This document shows, one piece after another, positions 19,801-33,239 of a DNA stretch of 64,000 bases. The first letter of the stretch is position 1. Every line of letters starts with the position of its first letter. Both the position numbers and the translations under genes were made by a program. Origin of the DNA: Persicaria tinctoria (lineage: Eukaryota; Streptophyta; Magnoliopsida; Caryophyllales; Polygonaceae); the NCBI GenBank assembly GCA_037127255.1, contig JBANSL010000001.1:35579001-35643000 (forward strand), read 5' to 3'. The notes under the pieces were generated by a model. That model searched no databases. It saw only the letters and a list, made by a program, of their open reading frames with translations, and was not told the origin of the DNA.

Positions 19801-20690
19801 GGGAGACTAGAGCTCCAACCGGATTCCCGATACGGAGCAAGCTCCAGCATCCTAGGACTTAACGAAGTTGTTGATCCGGGGGACTAGAGCACCAACCGGA
19901 TTCCCAACACGGAGGAAGCTCCAGCGTCATGGGTCTTAACGAAGTTGTTGATCCGGGAGACTAGAGCTACAACCGAATTCCCGACGCGGAGCAAGCTTCA
20001 GCGTCTTCGGACTTAACGAAGTTGTTGATCCAGGAGACTAGAGCTCCAACCGGATTCCCGACGCGGAGCGAGCTCCAGCGTTCTGGGTCTTAACAAAGTT
20101 GTTGATCCAGGAGAATAGAGCTGCAACCGGACTCCCGGCGCGGAGCAAGCTCTAGCGTCCTGGGACTTAACGAAGTTGTTGATCCGGGAGACTGGAGATC
20201 CAACCGGATTCCCGACATGGAGCGAGCTCCAGCGTTCTGAAGTTGTTGATCCGGGAGACTAGAGCTCCAACCGGATTCCCGACACGGAGCGAGCTCCAGC
20301 GTTTTGGGAATTAACGAAGTTGTTGATCCGGGGGACTAGAGCTCCAACCGGATTCCCGACGTGGAGGAAGCTCCAACGTCCTGGGTCTTAACGAAGTTGT
20401 TGATCCGGGAGACTACAGCCCCAACCGAATTCCCGACGCGGAGCAAGCACCAGCGTCTTGGGACTTAACGAAGTTGTTGATCCGGGAGACTAGAGCTCTA
20501 ACCGGATTCCCAACGTAGAGCGAGCTCCAGCGTTCTGGGTATTAACGAAGTTGTTGATCCGGGAGACTAGAGCTCCAACCGGACTCCCGGCGCGGAGCAA
20601 GCTCCAGCGTCCTTGGACTTAACAAAGTTGTTGATTCGGGAGACTAGAGATCCAACCGGATTCCCGACGTGGAGCGAGCTCCAGCTTTCT
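10870..20690 (+). repeat. About 4.9-kb block present twice in tandem (approximate borders)
   Basis: Markers repeat at an offset of 4909 bases: a GAAATTGTTGATCCGGGAGA monomer at 11252 and 16161, a GTTATTGATC monomer at 13371 and 18280, and the CCAACGTAGAG marker at 11288 and 16197. Rare private variants, such as TCCATCCGAATTCCCGACGC, are shared by both copies. Single-monomer gains and losses shift the offset locally (4832 to 4915). The borders are estimates. Confidence 0.75.
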
Positions 20691-23600
20691 GAAGTGGTTG
20701 ATCCGGGAGACTAAAGCTCCAACCGGATTCCCGACACGGAGCGAGATCCAACGTTTTGGGTCTTAACGAAGTTGTTGATCTGGGAGACTAAAGCTCCAAC
20801 CGGATTCCCGACACGGAGCGAGATCCAACGTTTTGGGTCTTAACGAAGTTGTTGATCTGGGAGACTAAAGCTCCAACCGGATTCCCGGCGCGGAGGAAGC
20901 TCCAGCGTCGTGAGACTTAATGAAGTTGTTGATCCGGGAGACTAGAGCTCTAACTGGATTCCCGACGCGGAGCCAGCTCTAGCGTCCTGGGTCTTTGCGA
21001 AGTTGTTGATCCGGGAGACTACAGCTCCAACCGGATTCCCGATACGGAGCAAGCTCCAGCGTCCTGGGACATAACGAAGTTGTTGATCCGGGGGACTAGA
21101 GCACCAACCGGATTCCCGACGCGGAAGAAGCTCCAGCGTCATGGGTCTTAACGAAGTTGTTGATCCGGGAGACTAGAGCTCCAACCGAATTCCCGACGCG
21201 GAGCAAGCTCCAGCGTCTTGGGACTTAACGAAGTTATTGATCCGGGAGACTAGAGCTCCAACCGGATTCCCGACGCGGAGCGAGCTCCAGCGTTCTGGGT
21301 CTTAACGAAGTTGTTGATCCAGGAGAATAGAGCTCCAACCGGACTCCCGGCGCGGAGCAAGCTCTAGCGTCCTGGGACTTAACGAAGTTGTTGATCCGGG
21401 AGACTAGAGATCCAACCGGATTCCTGACATGGAGCGAGCTCCAGCGTTCTGAAGTTGTTGATCCGGGAGACTAGAGCTCCAACCGGACTCCCGGCGCGAA
21501 GCAAGCTCCTGCGTCCTGGGACTAAACGAAGTTGTTGATCCGGGAGACTAGAGATCCAACTGGATTCCCGACACAGAGCGAGTTCCAGCGTTCTGGGTCT
21601 TAACGAAGTTGTTGATCCGGGAGACTAGAGCTCCAACCGGACTCCCGGCGCGAAGCAAGCTCCAGCGTCCATGGACTTAACGAAGTTGTTGATCCGGGAG
21701 ACTAGAGATCCAACCGGATTCCCGACATGGAGCGAGCTCCAGCGTTCTGAAGTTGTTGATCTGGGAGACTAGAGCTCCAACCGGACACCCGGGGCGGAGC
21801 AAGCTCCTGCGTCCTTGGAATTAACGAAGTTGTAGATCCGGGAGACTAGTGCTCCAACCGGATTCCCGACACGGAGCGAGCTCCAGCGTTTTGGGTCTTA
21901 ACGAAGTTGTTGATCCGGGAGACTAGAGCTCCAACCGGACTCCCGGCGCGAAGGAAGCTCCAACGTCCTGAGACTTAACGAAGTTGTTGATCCGGGAGAC
22001 TAGAGCTCTAACTGGATTCCCGACCCGGAGCCAGCTCCAGCGTCCTGGGTCTTAGCGAAGTTGTTGATCCGGGAGACTAGAGCTCCAACCGGATTCCTGA
22101 TACGGAGCAAGCTCCAGCGTCCTGGGACATAACGAAGTTGTTGATTCGGGGGACTAGAGCACCAACCGGATTCCCGACGCGGAGCAAGCTCCAGAGTCCT
22201 GGGTCTTAACGAAGTTGTTGATCCGGGAGACTAGAGCTCCAACCGCATTCCCGACGCGGTGCAAGCTCCAGGGTCCTGGGTCTTAACGAAGTTGTTAATC
22301 CGGGAGACTAGAGCTCCAACCAGATTCCCAACGTAGAGCGAGCTCCAGCGTTCTGGGTTTTAACGAAGTTGTTGATCCGGGAGACTAGAGCTCCAACCGG
22401 ACTCCCGGCGCGGAGCAAGCTCCAGCGTCCTTGGACTTAACAAAGTTGTTGATTCGGGAGAGTAGAGATCCAACCGGATTCCGGACGTGGAGCGAGCTCC
22501 AGCTTTCTGAAGTTGTTGATCCGGGAGACTAGAGCTCCAACCGGATTCCCGACACGGAGCGAGATCCAACGTTTTGGGTCTTAACGAAGTTGTTGATCCA
22601 GGAGACAAAAGCTCCAACCGGACTCCCGGCGCGGAGCAAGCTCCAGCGTCGTGAGACTTAATGAAGTTGTTGATCCGGGAGACTAGAGCTCCAACCGGAT
22701 TCCCGATACGGAGCAAGCTCCAGCGTCCTAGGGCTTAACGAAGTTGTTGATCCGGGGGACTAGAGCACCAACCGGATTCCCAACACGGAGGAAGCTCCAG
22801 CGTCATGGGTCTTAACGAAGTTGTTGATCCGGGAGACTAGAGCTACAACCGAATTCCCGACGCGGAGCAAGCTTCAGCGTCTTCGGACTTAACGAAGTTG
22901 TTGATCCAGGAGACTAGAGCTCCAACCGGATTCCCGACGCGGAGCGAGCTCCAGCGTTCTGGGTCTTAACAAAGTTGTTGATCCAGGAGAATAGAGCTGC
23001 AACCGGACTCCCGGCGCGGAGCAAGCTCTAGCGTCCTGGGACTTAACGAAGTTGTTGATCCGGGAGACTGGAGATCCAACCGGATTCCGGACATGGAGCG
23101 AGCTCCAGCGTTCTGAAGTTGTTGATCCGGGAGACTAGAGCTCCAACCGGATTCCCGACACGGAGCGAGCTCCAGCGTTTTGGGAATTAACGAAGTTGTT
23201 GATCCGGGGGACTAGAGCTCCAACCGGATTCCCGACGTGGAGCAAGCTCCAACGTCCTGGGTCTTAACGAAGTTGTTGATCCGGGAGACTACAGCCCCAA
23301 CCGAATTCCCGACGCGGAGCAAGCACCAGCGTCTTGGGACTTAACGAAGTTGTTGATCCGGGAGACTAGAGCTCTGACCGGATTCCCAACGTAGAGCGAG
23401 CTCCAGCGTTCTGGGTTTTAACGAAGTTGTTGATCCGGGAGACTAGAGCTCCAACCGGACTCCCGGCGCGGAGCAAGCTCCAGCGTCCTTGGACTTAACA
23501 AAGTTGTTGATTCGGGAGACTAGAGATCCAACCGGATTCCCGACGTGGAGCGAGCTCCAGCTTTCTGAAGTGGTTGATCCGGGAGACTAAAGCTCCAACC

Positions 23601-25200
23601 GGATTCCCGACACGGAGCGAGATCCAACGTTTTGGGTCTTAACGAAGTTGTTGATCTGGGAGACTAAAGCTCCAACCGGATTCCCGGCGCGGAGGAAGCT
23701 CCAGCGTCGTGAGACTTAATGAAGTTGTTGATCCGGGAGACTAGAGCTCTAACTGGATTCCCGACGCGGAGCCAGCTCTAGCGTCCTGGGTCTTTGCGAA
23801 GTTGTTGATCCGGGAGACTACAGCTCCAACCGGATTCCCGATACGGAGCAAGCTCCAGCGTCCTGGGACATAACGAAGTTGTTGATCCGGGGGACTAGAG
23901 CACCAACCGGATTCCCGACGCGGAAGAAGCTCCAGCGTCATGGGTCTTAACGAAGTTGTTGATCCGGGAGACTAGAGCTCCAACCGAATTCCCGACGCGG
24001 AGCAAGCTCCAGCGTCTTGGGACTTAACGAAGTTATTGATCCGGGAGACTAGAGCTCCAACCGGATTCCCGACGCGGAGCGAGCTCCAGCGTTCTGGGTC
24101 TTAACGAAGTTGTTGATCCAGGAGAATAGAGCTCCAACCGGACTCCCGGCGCGGAGCAAGCTCTAGCGTCCTGGGACTTAACGAAGTTGTTGATCCGGGA
24201 GACTAGAGATCCAACCGGATTCCCGACATGGAGCGAGCTCCAGCGTTCTGAAGTTGTTGATCCGGGAGACTAGAGCTCCAACCGGACTCCCGGCGCGAAG
24301 CAAGCTCCTGCGTCTTGGGACTTAACGAAGTTGTTGATCCGGGAGACTAGAGCTCCAATTGGATTCCCGACACAGAGCGAGTTCCAGCGTTCTGTTTCTT
24401 AACGAAGTTGTTGATCCGGGAGACTAGAGCTCCAACCTGACTCCCGGCGCGAAGCAAGCTCCAGCGTCCATGGACTTAACGAAGTTGTTGATCCGGGAGA
24501 CTAGAGATCCAACCGGATTCCCGACATGGAGCGAGCTCCAGCGTTCTGAAGTTGTTGATCTGGGAGACTAGAGCTCCAACCGGACACCCGGGGCGGAGCA
24601 AGCTCCTGCGTCCTTGGAATTAACGAAGTTGTAGATCCGGGAGACTAGAGCTCCAACCGGATTCCCGACACGGAGCGAGCTCCAGCGTTTTGGGTCTTAA
24701 CGAAGTTGTTGATCCGGGAGACTAGAGCTCCAACCGGACTCCCGACGCGAAGAAAGCTCCAACGTTCTGAGACTTAACGAAGTTGTTGATCCGGGAGACT
24801 AGAGCTCTAACTGGATTCCCGACCCGGAGCCAGCTCCAGCGTCCTGGGTCTTAGCGAAGTTGTTGATCCGGGAGACTAGAGCTCCAACCGGATTCCTGAT
24901 ACGGAGCAAGCTCCAGCGTCCTGGGACTTAACGAAGTTGTTGATTCGGGGGACTAGAGCACCAACCGGATTCCCGACGCGGAGCAAGCTCCAGAGTCCTG
25001 GGTCTTAACGAAGTTGTTGATCCGGGAGACTAGAGCTCCAACCGCATTCCCGACGCGGTGCAAGCTCCAGGGTCCTGGGTCTTAACGAAGTTGTTAATCC
25101 GGGGGACTAGAGCTCCAACCGAATTCCCGACGCGGAGCAAGCACCAGCGTCTTGGGACTTAACGAAGTTGTTGATCCGGGAGACTAGAGCTCCAACCAGA
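17630..25200 (+). repeat. Higher-order repeat of about 2876 bp (38 monomers), about 2.6 copies
   Basis: Marker spacings alternate 1818, 1058, 1818, 1058, 1818 bases, so one unit is 2876 bp, which equals 38 x 77 minus 5 x 10. Other markers give offsets of 2953 and 2799, one monomer more or less, showing local gain and loss inside copies. Segments at 19484-19840 and 22360-22716 are almost identical. Confidence 0.85.
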
Positions 25201-28200
25201 TTCCCAACGTAGAGCGAGCTCCAACGTTCTGGGTTTTAACGAAGTTGTTGATCCGGGAGACTAGAGCTCCAACCGGACTCCCGGCGCGGAGCAAGCTCCA
25301 GCGTCCTTGGACTTAACAAAGTTGTTGATTCGGGAGACTAGAGATCCAACAGGATTCCCGACGTGGAGCGAGCTCCAGCTTTCTGAAGTTGTTGATCCGG
25401 GAGACTAGAGCTCCAACCGGATTCCCGACACGGAGCGAGATCCAACGTTTTGTGTCTTAACGAAGTTGTTGATCCGGGAGACTAAAGCTCCAACCGGACT
25501 CCCGGCGCGGAGCAAGCTCCAGCGTCGTGAGACTTAATGAAGTTGTTGATCCGGGAGACTAGAGCTCCAACCGGATTCCCGATACGGAGCAAGCTCCAGC
25601 GTCCTAGGACTTAACGAAGTTGTTGATCCGGGGGACTAGAGCACCAATCGGATTCCCAACGCGGAGGAAGCTCCAGCGTCATGGGTCTTAACGAAGTTGT
25701 TGATCCGGGAGACTAGAGCTACAACCGAATTCCCGACGCGGAGCAAGCTTCAGCGTCTTCGGACTTAACGAAGTTGTTGATCCAGGAGACTAGAGCTCCA
25801 ACCGGATTCCCGACGCGGAGCGAGCTCCAGCGTTCTGGGTCTTAACGAAGTTGTTGATCCAGGAGAATAGAGCTGCAACCGGACTAACGGCGCGGAGCAA
25901 GCTCTAGCGTCCTGGGACTTAACGAAGTTGTTGATCCGGGAGACTGGAGATCCAACCGGATTCCCAACATGGAGCGAGCTCCAGCGTTCTGAAGTTGTTG
26001 AGCCGGGAGACTAGAGCTCCAACCGGACTCCTGGCGCGAAGCAAGCTCCTGCGTCCTGGGACTTAACGAAGTTGTTGATCCGGGAGACTAGAGCTCCAAC
26101 TGGATTCCCGACACAGAGGGAGTTCCAGCGTTCTGGGTCTTAACGAAGTTGTTGATCCGGGAGACTAGAGCTCCAACTGGACTCCCGGCGCGAAGCAAGC
26201 TCCAGCGTCCATGGACTTAACGAAGTTGTTTATCCGGGAGACTAGAGATCCAACCGGATTCCCGACATGGAGAGAGCTCCAGCGTTCTGAAGTTGTTGAT
26301 CTGGGAGACTAGAGCTCCAACCGGACACCCGGGGCGGAGCAAGCTCCTGCGTCCTTGGAATTAACGAAGTTGTAGATCCGGGAGACTAGAGTTCCAACCG
26401 GATTCCCGACACGGAGCGAGCTCCAGCGTTTTGGGTCTTAACGAAGTTGTTGATCCGGGAGACTAGAGCTCCAACCGGACTCCCGACGCGAAGGAAGCTC
26501 CAACGTCCTTTGACTTAACGAAGTTGTTGATCCGGGAGACTAGAGATCTAACTGGATTCCCGACCCGGAGCCAGCTCCAGCGTCCTGGGTCTTAGCGAAG
26601 TTGTTGATCCGGGAGACTAGAGCTCCAACCGGATTCCTGATACGGAGCAAGCTCCAGCGTCCTGGGACTTAACGAAGTTGTTGATTCGGGGGACTAGAGC
26701 ACCAACCGGATTCTCAACGCGGAGCAAGCTCCAGAGTCCTGGGTCTTAACGAATTGTTGATCCGGGAGACTAGAGCTCCAACCGCATTCCCGACGCGGTG
26801 CAAGCTCTAGGGTCCTGGGTCTTAACGAAGTTGTTAATCCGGGGGACTAGAGCTCCAACCGAATTCCCGACGCGGAGCAAGCACCAGCGTCTTGGGACTT
26901 AACGAAGTTGTTGATCCGGGAGACTAGAGCTCCAACCAGATTCCCAACGTAGAGCGAGCTCCAGCGTTCTGGGTTTTAACGAAGTTGTTGATCCGAGAGA
27001 CTAGAGCTCCAACCGGACTCCCGCTGCGGAGCAAGCTCCAGCGTCCTTGGACTTAACAAAGTTGTTGATTCGGGAGACTAGAGATCCAACCGGATTCCCG
27101 ACGTGGAGCGAGCTCCAGCTTTCTGAAGTTGTTGATCCGGGAGACTAGAGCTCCAACCGGATTCCCGACACGGAGCGAGATCCAACATTTTGGGTCTTAA
27201 CGAAGTTGTTGATTCGGGAGACTAAAGCTCCAACCGGACTCCCGGTGCGGAGCAAGCTCCAGCGTCGTGAGACTTAATGAAGTTGTTGATCCGGGAGACT
27301 AGAGCTCCAACCGGATTCCCGATACGGAGCAAGCTCCAGCGTCCTAGGACTTAACGAAGTTGTTGATCCGGGGGACTAGAGCACCAACCGGATTCCCAAC
27401 GCGGAGGAAGCTCCAGCGTCATGGGTCTTAACGAAGTTGTTGATCCGGGAGACTAGAGCTACAACCGAATTCCCGACGCGGAGCAAGCTTCAGCGTCTTG
27501 GGACTTAACGAAGTTGTTGATCCAGGAGACTAGAGCTCCAACCGGATTCCCGACGCGGAGCGAGCTCCAGCGTTCTGGGTCTTAACGAAGTTGTTGATCC
27601 AGGAGAATAGAGCTCCAACCGGACTCCCGGCGCGGAGCAAGCTCTAGCGTCCTGGGACTTAACGAAGTTGTTGATCCGGGAGACTGGAGATCCAACCGGA
27701 TTCCCGACATGGAGCGAGATCCAGCGTTCTGAAGTTGTTGATCCGGGAGACTAGAGCTCCAACCGGACTCCTGGCGCGAAGCAAGCTTCTGCGTCCTGGG
27801 ACTTAACGAAGTTGTTGATCCGGGAGACTAGAGCTCCAACTGGATTCCCGACACAGAGCGAGTTCCAACGTTCTGGGTCTTAACGAAGTTGTTGATCCGG
27901 GAGACTAGAGCTCCAACCGCACTCACGGCGCGGAGCAAGCTCCAGCGTCCATGGACTTAACGAAGTTGTTGATCCGGGAGACTAGAGATCCAACCGGATT
28001 CCTGACATTGAGCGAGCTCCAGCGTTCTGAAGTTGTTGATCTGGGAGACTAGAGCTCCAACCGGACACCCGGGGTGGAGCAAGCTCCTGCGTCCTGGGAC
28101 TTAACGAAGTTGTTGATCCGGGAGACTAGAGCTCCAACCGGAATCCCGACACGGAGCGAGCTCCAGCGTTTTTGGTCTTAATGAAGTTGTTGATCCGGGA

Positions 28201-28561
28201 GACTAGAGCTCCAACCGGACTCCCGACGCGGAGGAAGCTCCAACGTCCTGAGACTTAACGAAGTTGTTGATCCGGGAGACTAGAGCTCTAACTGGATTCC
28301 CGACCCGGAGCCAGCTCCAGCGTCCTGGGTCTTAGCGATGTTGTTGATCCGGGAGCCTAGAGCTCCAACCGGATTCCTGATACGGAGCAAGCTCCAGCGT
28401 CCTGGGACTTAACGAAGTTGTTAATTCGGGGGAATAGAGCACCAACCGGATTCCCGACGCGGAGCAAGCTCCAGAGTCCTGGTTCTTAACGAAGTTGTTG
28501 ATCCGGGAGACTAGAGCTCCAACCGCATTCCCGACGCGGTGCAAGCTCCAGGGTCCTGGGT

Positions 28562-31500
28562 CTTAACGAAGTTGTTGATCCGGGAGACTAGAGCTCCAAC
28601 CGTATTCCCGATGCGGAGCAAGCTCCATCGTCCTGTGACTTAACGAAGTTGATGATCCGGGGGACTAGAGCTCCAACCGGATTCCCGACGCGGAGCAAGC
28701 TCTAGCGTCCTGGGACTTAACCAAGTTTTTGATCCGGGATACTAGAGCTCCAACCGAATTCCCGACGCGGAGCAAGCACCAGCGTCTTGGGACTTAACGA
28801 AGTTGTTGATCCGGGAGACTAGAGCTCCAACCGGATTCCAAACGTAGAGCGAGCTCCAGCGTTCTGGGTTTTAACGAAGTTGTTGATCCGGGAGACTAGA
28901 GCTCCAACCGGACTCCCGGCGCGGAGCAAGCTCCAGCGTCCTTGGACTTAACAAAGTTGTTGATTCGGGAGACTAGAGATCCAACCGGATTCCCGACGTG
29001 GAGCGAGCTCCAGCTTTCTGAAGTTGTTTATCCGGGAGACTAGAGCTCCAACCGGATTCCCAACACGGAGCGAGATCCAACGTTTTAGGTCTTAACGAAG
29101 TTGTTGATCCGGGAGACTAAAGCTCCAACCGGACTCCCGGCGCGGAGCAAGCTCCAGCGTCGTAAGACTTAATGAAGTTGTTGATCCGGGAGACTAGAGC
29201 TCTAACTGGATTCCCGACGCGGAGCCAGCTCTAGCGTCCTGGGTCTTAGCAAAGTTGTTGATCCGGGAGACTAGAGCTCCAACCGGATTCCCGATACGGA
29301 GCAAGCTCCAACGTCCTAGGACTTAACGAAGTTGTTGATCCGGGGGACTAGAGCACCAACCTGATTCCTAACGCGGAGGAAGCTCCAGCGTCATGGGTCT
29401 TAACAAAGTTGTTGATCTGGGAGACTAGAGCTACAACCGAATTCCCGACGCGGAGCAAGCTCCAGCGTCTTGGGACTTAACGAAGTTGTTGATCCGGTAG
29501 AGTAGAGCTCCAACCGGATTCCCGACGCGGAGCGAGCTCCAGCGTTCTGGGTCTTAACGAAGTTGTTGATCCAGGAGAATAGAGCTTCAACCGGACTCCC
29601 GGCGTGGAGCAAGCTCTAGCGTCCTGGGACTTAACAAAGTTGTTGATCCGGGAGACTAGAGATCCAACCGGATTCCCGACATGGAGCGAGCTCCAGCGTT
29701 CTGAAGTTGTTGATCCGGGAGACTAGAGCTCCAACCGGACTCCTGGCGCGAAGCAAGCTCCTGCGTCCTGGGACTCAACGAAGTTGTTGATCCGGGAGAT
29801 GAGAGCTCCAACTAGATTCCCGACACAGAGCGAGTTCCAACGTTCTGGGTCTTAACGAAGTTGTTGATCCGGGAGACTAGAGCTCCAACCGGACTCCCGA
29901 CGCGGAGCAAGCTCCAGCGTCCATGGGCTTAACGAAGTTGTTGATCCGGGAGACTAGAGATCCAACCGGATTCCCGACATGGAGCGAGCTCCAGCGTTCT
30001 GAAGTTGTTGATCTGGGAGACTAGAGCTCCAACCGGAAACCCGGGGCGGAGCAAGCAACTGCGTCCTGGGACTTAACGAAGTTGTTGATCCGGGAGACTA
30101 GAGCTCCAACCGGATTCCCGACACGGAGCGAGCTCCAGCGTTTTGGGTCTTAACGAAGTTGTTAATCCGGGAGACTAGAGCTCCAACCGGACTCCCGGCG
30201 CGGAGGAAGCTCCAACGTCCTGAGACTTAACGAAGTTGTTGATCCGGGAGACTAGAGCTCTAACTGGATTCCCGACCCGTAGCTAGCTCCAGCGTCCTGG
30301 GTCTTAGCGAATTTGTTGATCCGGGAGACTAGAGCTCCAACCGGATTCCTGATACGGAGCAAGCTCCAGCGTCCTGGGACTTAACGAAGTTGTTGATTCG
30401 GGGGAATAGAGCACCAACCGGATTCCCGACGCGGAGCAAGCTCCAGAGTCCTGGGTCTTAACGAAGTTGTTGATCCGGGAGACTAGAGCTCCAACCGCAT
30501 TCCCGACGCGGTGCATGCTCCAGGGTCCTAGGTCTTAACGAAGTTGTTGATCCGGGAGACTAGAGCTCCAACCGTATTCCCAATGCGGAGCAAGCTCCAT
30601 CGTCCTGTGACTTAACGAAGTTGATGATCCGGGGGACTAGAGCTCCAACCGGATTCCCGACGCGGAGCAAGCTCTAGCGTCCTGGGACTTAACTAAGTTT
30701 TTGATCCGGGATACTAGAGCTCCAACCGAATTCCCGACGCGGAGCAAGCACCAGCGTCTTGGGACTTAACGAAGTTGTTGATCTGGGAGACTAGAGCTCC
30801 AACCGGATTCCAAACGTAGAGCGAGCTCCAGCGTTCTGGGTTTTAACGAAGTTGTTGATCCGGGAGACTAGAGCTCCAACCGGACTCCCGGCGCGGAGCA
30901 AGCTCCAGCGTCCTTGGACTTAACAAAGTTGTTGATTCGGGAGACTAGAGATCCAACCGGATTCCCGACGTGGAGCGAGCTCCAGCTTTCTGAAGTTGTT
31001 GATCCGGGAGACTAGAGCTCCAACCGGATTCCCAACACGGAGCGAGATCCAACGTTTTGGGTCTTAACGAAGTTGTTGATCCGGGAGACTAAAGCTCCAA
31101 CCGGACTCCCGGCGCGGAGCAAGCTCCAGCGTCGTGAGACTTAATGAAGTTGTTGATCCGGGAGACTAGAGCTCTAACTGGATTCCCGACGCGGAGCCAG
31201 CTCTAGCGTCCTGGGTCTTAGCGAAGTTGTTGATCCGGGAGACTAGAGCTCCAACCGGATTCCCGATACGGAGCAAGCTCCAACGTCCTAGGACTTAACG
31301 AAGTTTTTGATCCGGGGGACTAGAGCACCAACCGGATTCCCAACGCGGAGGAAGCTCCAGCGTCATGGGTCTTAACAAAGTTGTTGATCTGGGAGACTAG
31401 AGCTACAACCGAATTCCCGACGCGGAGCAAGCTCCAGCGTCTTGGGACTTAACGAAGTTGTTGATCCGGTAGAGTAGAGCTCCAACCGGATTCCCGACGC

Positions 31501-33237
31501 GGAGCGAGCTCCAGCGTTCTGGGTCTTAACGAAGTTGTTGATCTAGGAGAATAGAGCTTCAACCGGACTCCCGGCGTGGAGCAAGCTCTAGCGTCCTGGG
31601 ACTTAACAAAGTTGTTGATCCGGGAGACTAGAGATCCAACCGGATTCCCGACATGGAGCGAGCTCCAGCGTTCTGAAGTTGTTGATCCGGGAGACTAGAG
31701 CTCCAACCGGACTCCTGGCGCGAAGCAAGCTCCTGCGTCCTGGGACTCAACGAAGTTGTTGATCCGGGAGATGAGAGCTCCAACTAGATTCCCGACACAG
31801 AGCGAGTTCCAACGTTCTGGGTCTTAACGAAGTTGTTGATCCGGGAGACTAGAGCTCCAACCGGACTCCCGGCGCGGAGCAAGCTCCAGCGTCCATGGGC
31901 TTAACGAAGTTGTTGATCCGGGAGACTAGAGATCCAACCGGATTCCCGACATGGAGCGAGCTCCAGCGTTCTGAAGTTGTTGATCTGGGAGACTAGAGCT
32001 CCAACCGGACACCCGGGGCGGAGCAAGCAACTGCGTCCTGGGACTTAACGAAGTTGTTGATCCGGGAGACTAGAGCTCCAACCGGATTCCCGACACGGAG
32101 CGAGCTCCAGCGTTTTGGGTCTTAACGAAGTTGTTAATCCGGGAGACTAGAGCTCCAACCGGACTCCCGGCGCGGAGGAAGCTCCAACGTCCTGAGACTT
32201 AACGAAGTTGTTGATCCGGGAGACTAGAGCTCTAACTGGATTCCCGACCCGTAGCTAGCTCCAGCGTCCTGGGTCTTAGCGAAGTTGTTGATCCGGGAGA
32301 CTAGAGCTCCAACCGGATTCCTGATACGGAGCAAGCTCCAGCGTCCTGGGACTTAACGAAGTTGTTGATTCGGGGGAATAGAGCACCAACCGGATTCCCG
32401 ACGCGGAGCAAGCTCCAGAGTCCTGGGTCTTAACGAAGTTGTTGATCCGGGAGACTAGAGCTCCAACCGCATTCCCGACGCGGTGCAAGCTCCAGGGTCC
32501 TAGGTCTTAACGAAGTTGTTGATCCGGGAGACTAGAGCTCCAACCGTATTCCCGATGCGGAGCAAGCTCCATCGTCCTGTGACTTAACGAAGTTGATGAT
32601 CCGGGGGATTAGAGCTCCAACCGGATTCCCGACGCGGAGCAAGCTCTAGCGTCCTGGGACTTAACTATGTTTTTGATCCGGGATACTAGAGCTCCAACCG
32701 AATTCCCGACGCGGAGCAAGCACCAGCGTCTTGGGACATAACGAAGTTGTTGATCCGGGAGACTAGAGCTCCAATCGGATTCCCAACGTAGAGCGAGCTC
32801 CAGCGTTCTGGGTTTTAACGAAGTTGTTGATCCGGGAGACTAGAGCTCCAACCGGACTCCCGGCGCGGAGCAAGCTCCAGCGTCCTTGGACTTAACAAAG
32901 TTGTTGATTCGGGAGACTAGAGATCCAACCGGATTCCCGACGTGAAGCGGGCTCCAGCGTTCTGAAGTTATTGATCCGGGAGACTAGAGCTTTAACCGGA
33001 TTCCCGACACGGAGCGAGATCCAGCGTTTTGGGTCTTAACGAAGTTGTTCATCCGGGAGACTAAAGCTCCAACCGGACTCCCGGCGCGGAGCAAGCTCCA
33101 GCGTCGTGAGACTTAATGAAGTTGTTGATCCGGAAGACTAGAGCTCTAACTGGATTCCCGACGCGGAGCCAGCTCTAGCGTCCTGGGTCTTAGCGAAGTT
33201 GTTGATCCGGGAGACTAGAGCTCAAACCGGATTCCCG
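28562..33237 (+). repeat. Higher-order repeat of 1972 bp (26 monomers), two full copies and a partial third
   Basis: A private monomer with CCAACCGTATTCCC and CATCGTCCTGTGAC occurs near 28562, 30534 and 32506, exactly 1972 bases apart, and other markers (28109, 30081, 32053; 28835, 30807, 32779) give the same offset. Only a few substitutions per kilobase are visible between copies, for example CCGGAAACCC versus CCGGACACCC. The length equals 26 x 77 minus 3 x 10. Homology with the same offset can be followed back to about 27.3 kb. The third copy breaks off near 33237, where two monomers are fused by deletion. Confidence 0.9.
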
Positions 33238-33239
33238 AT

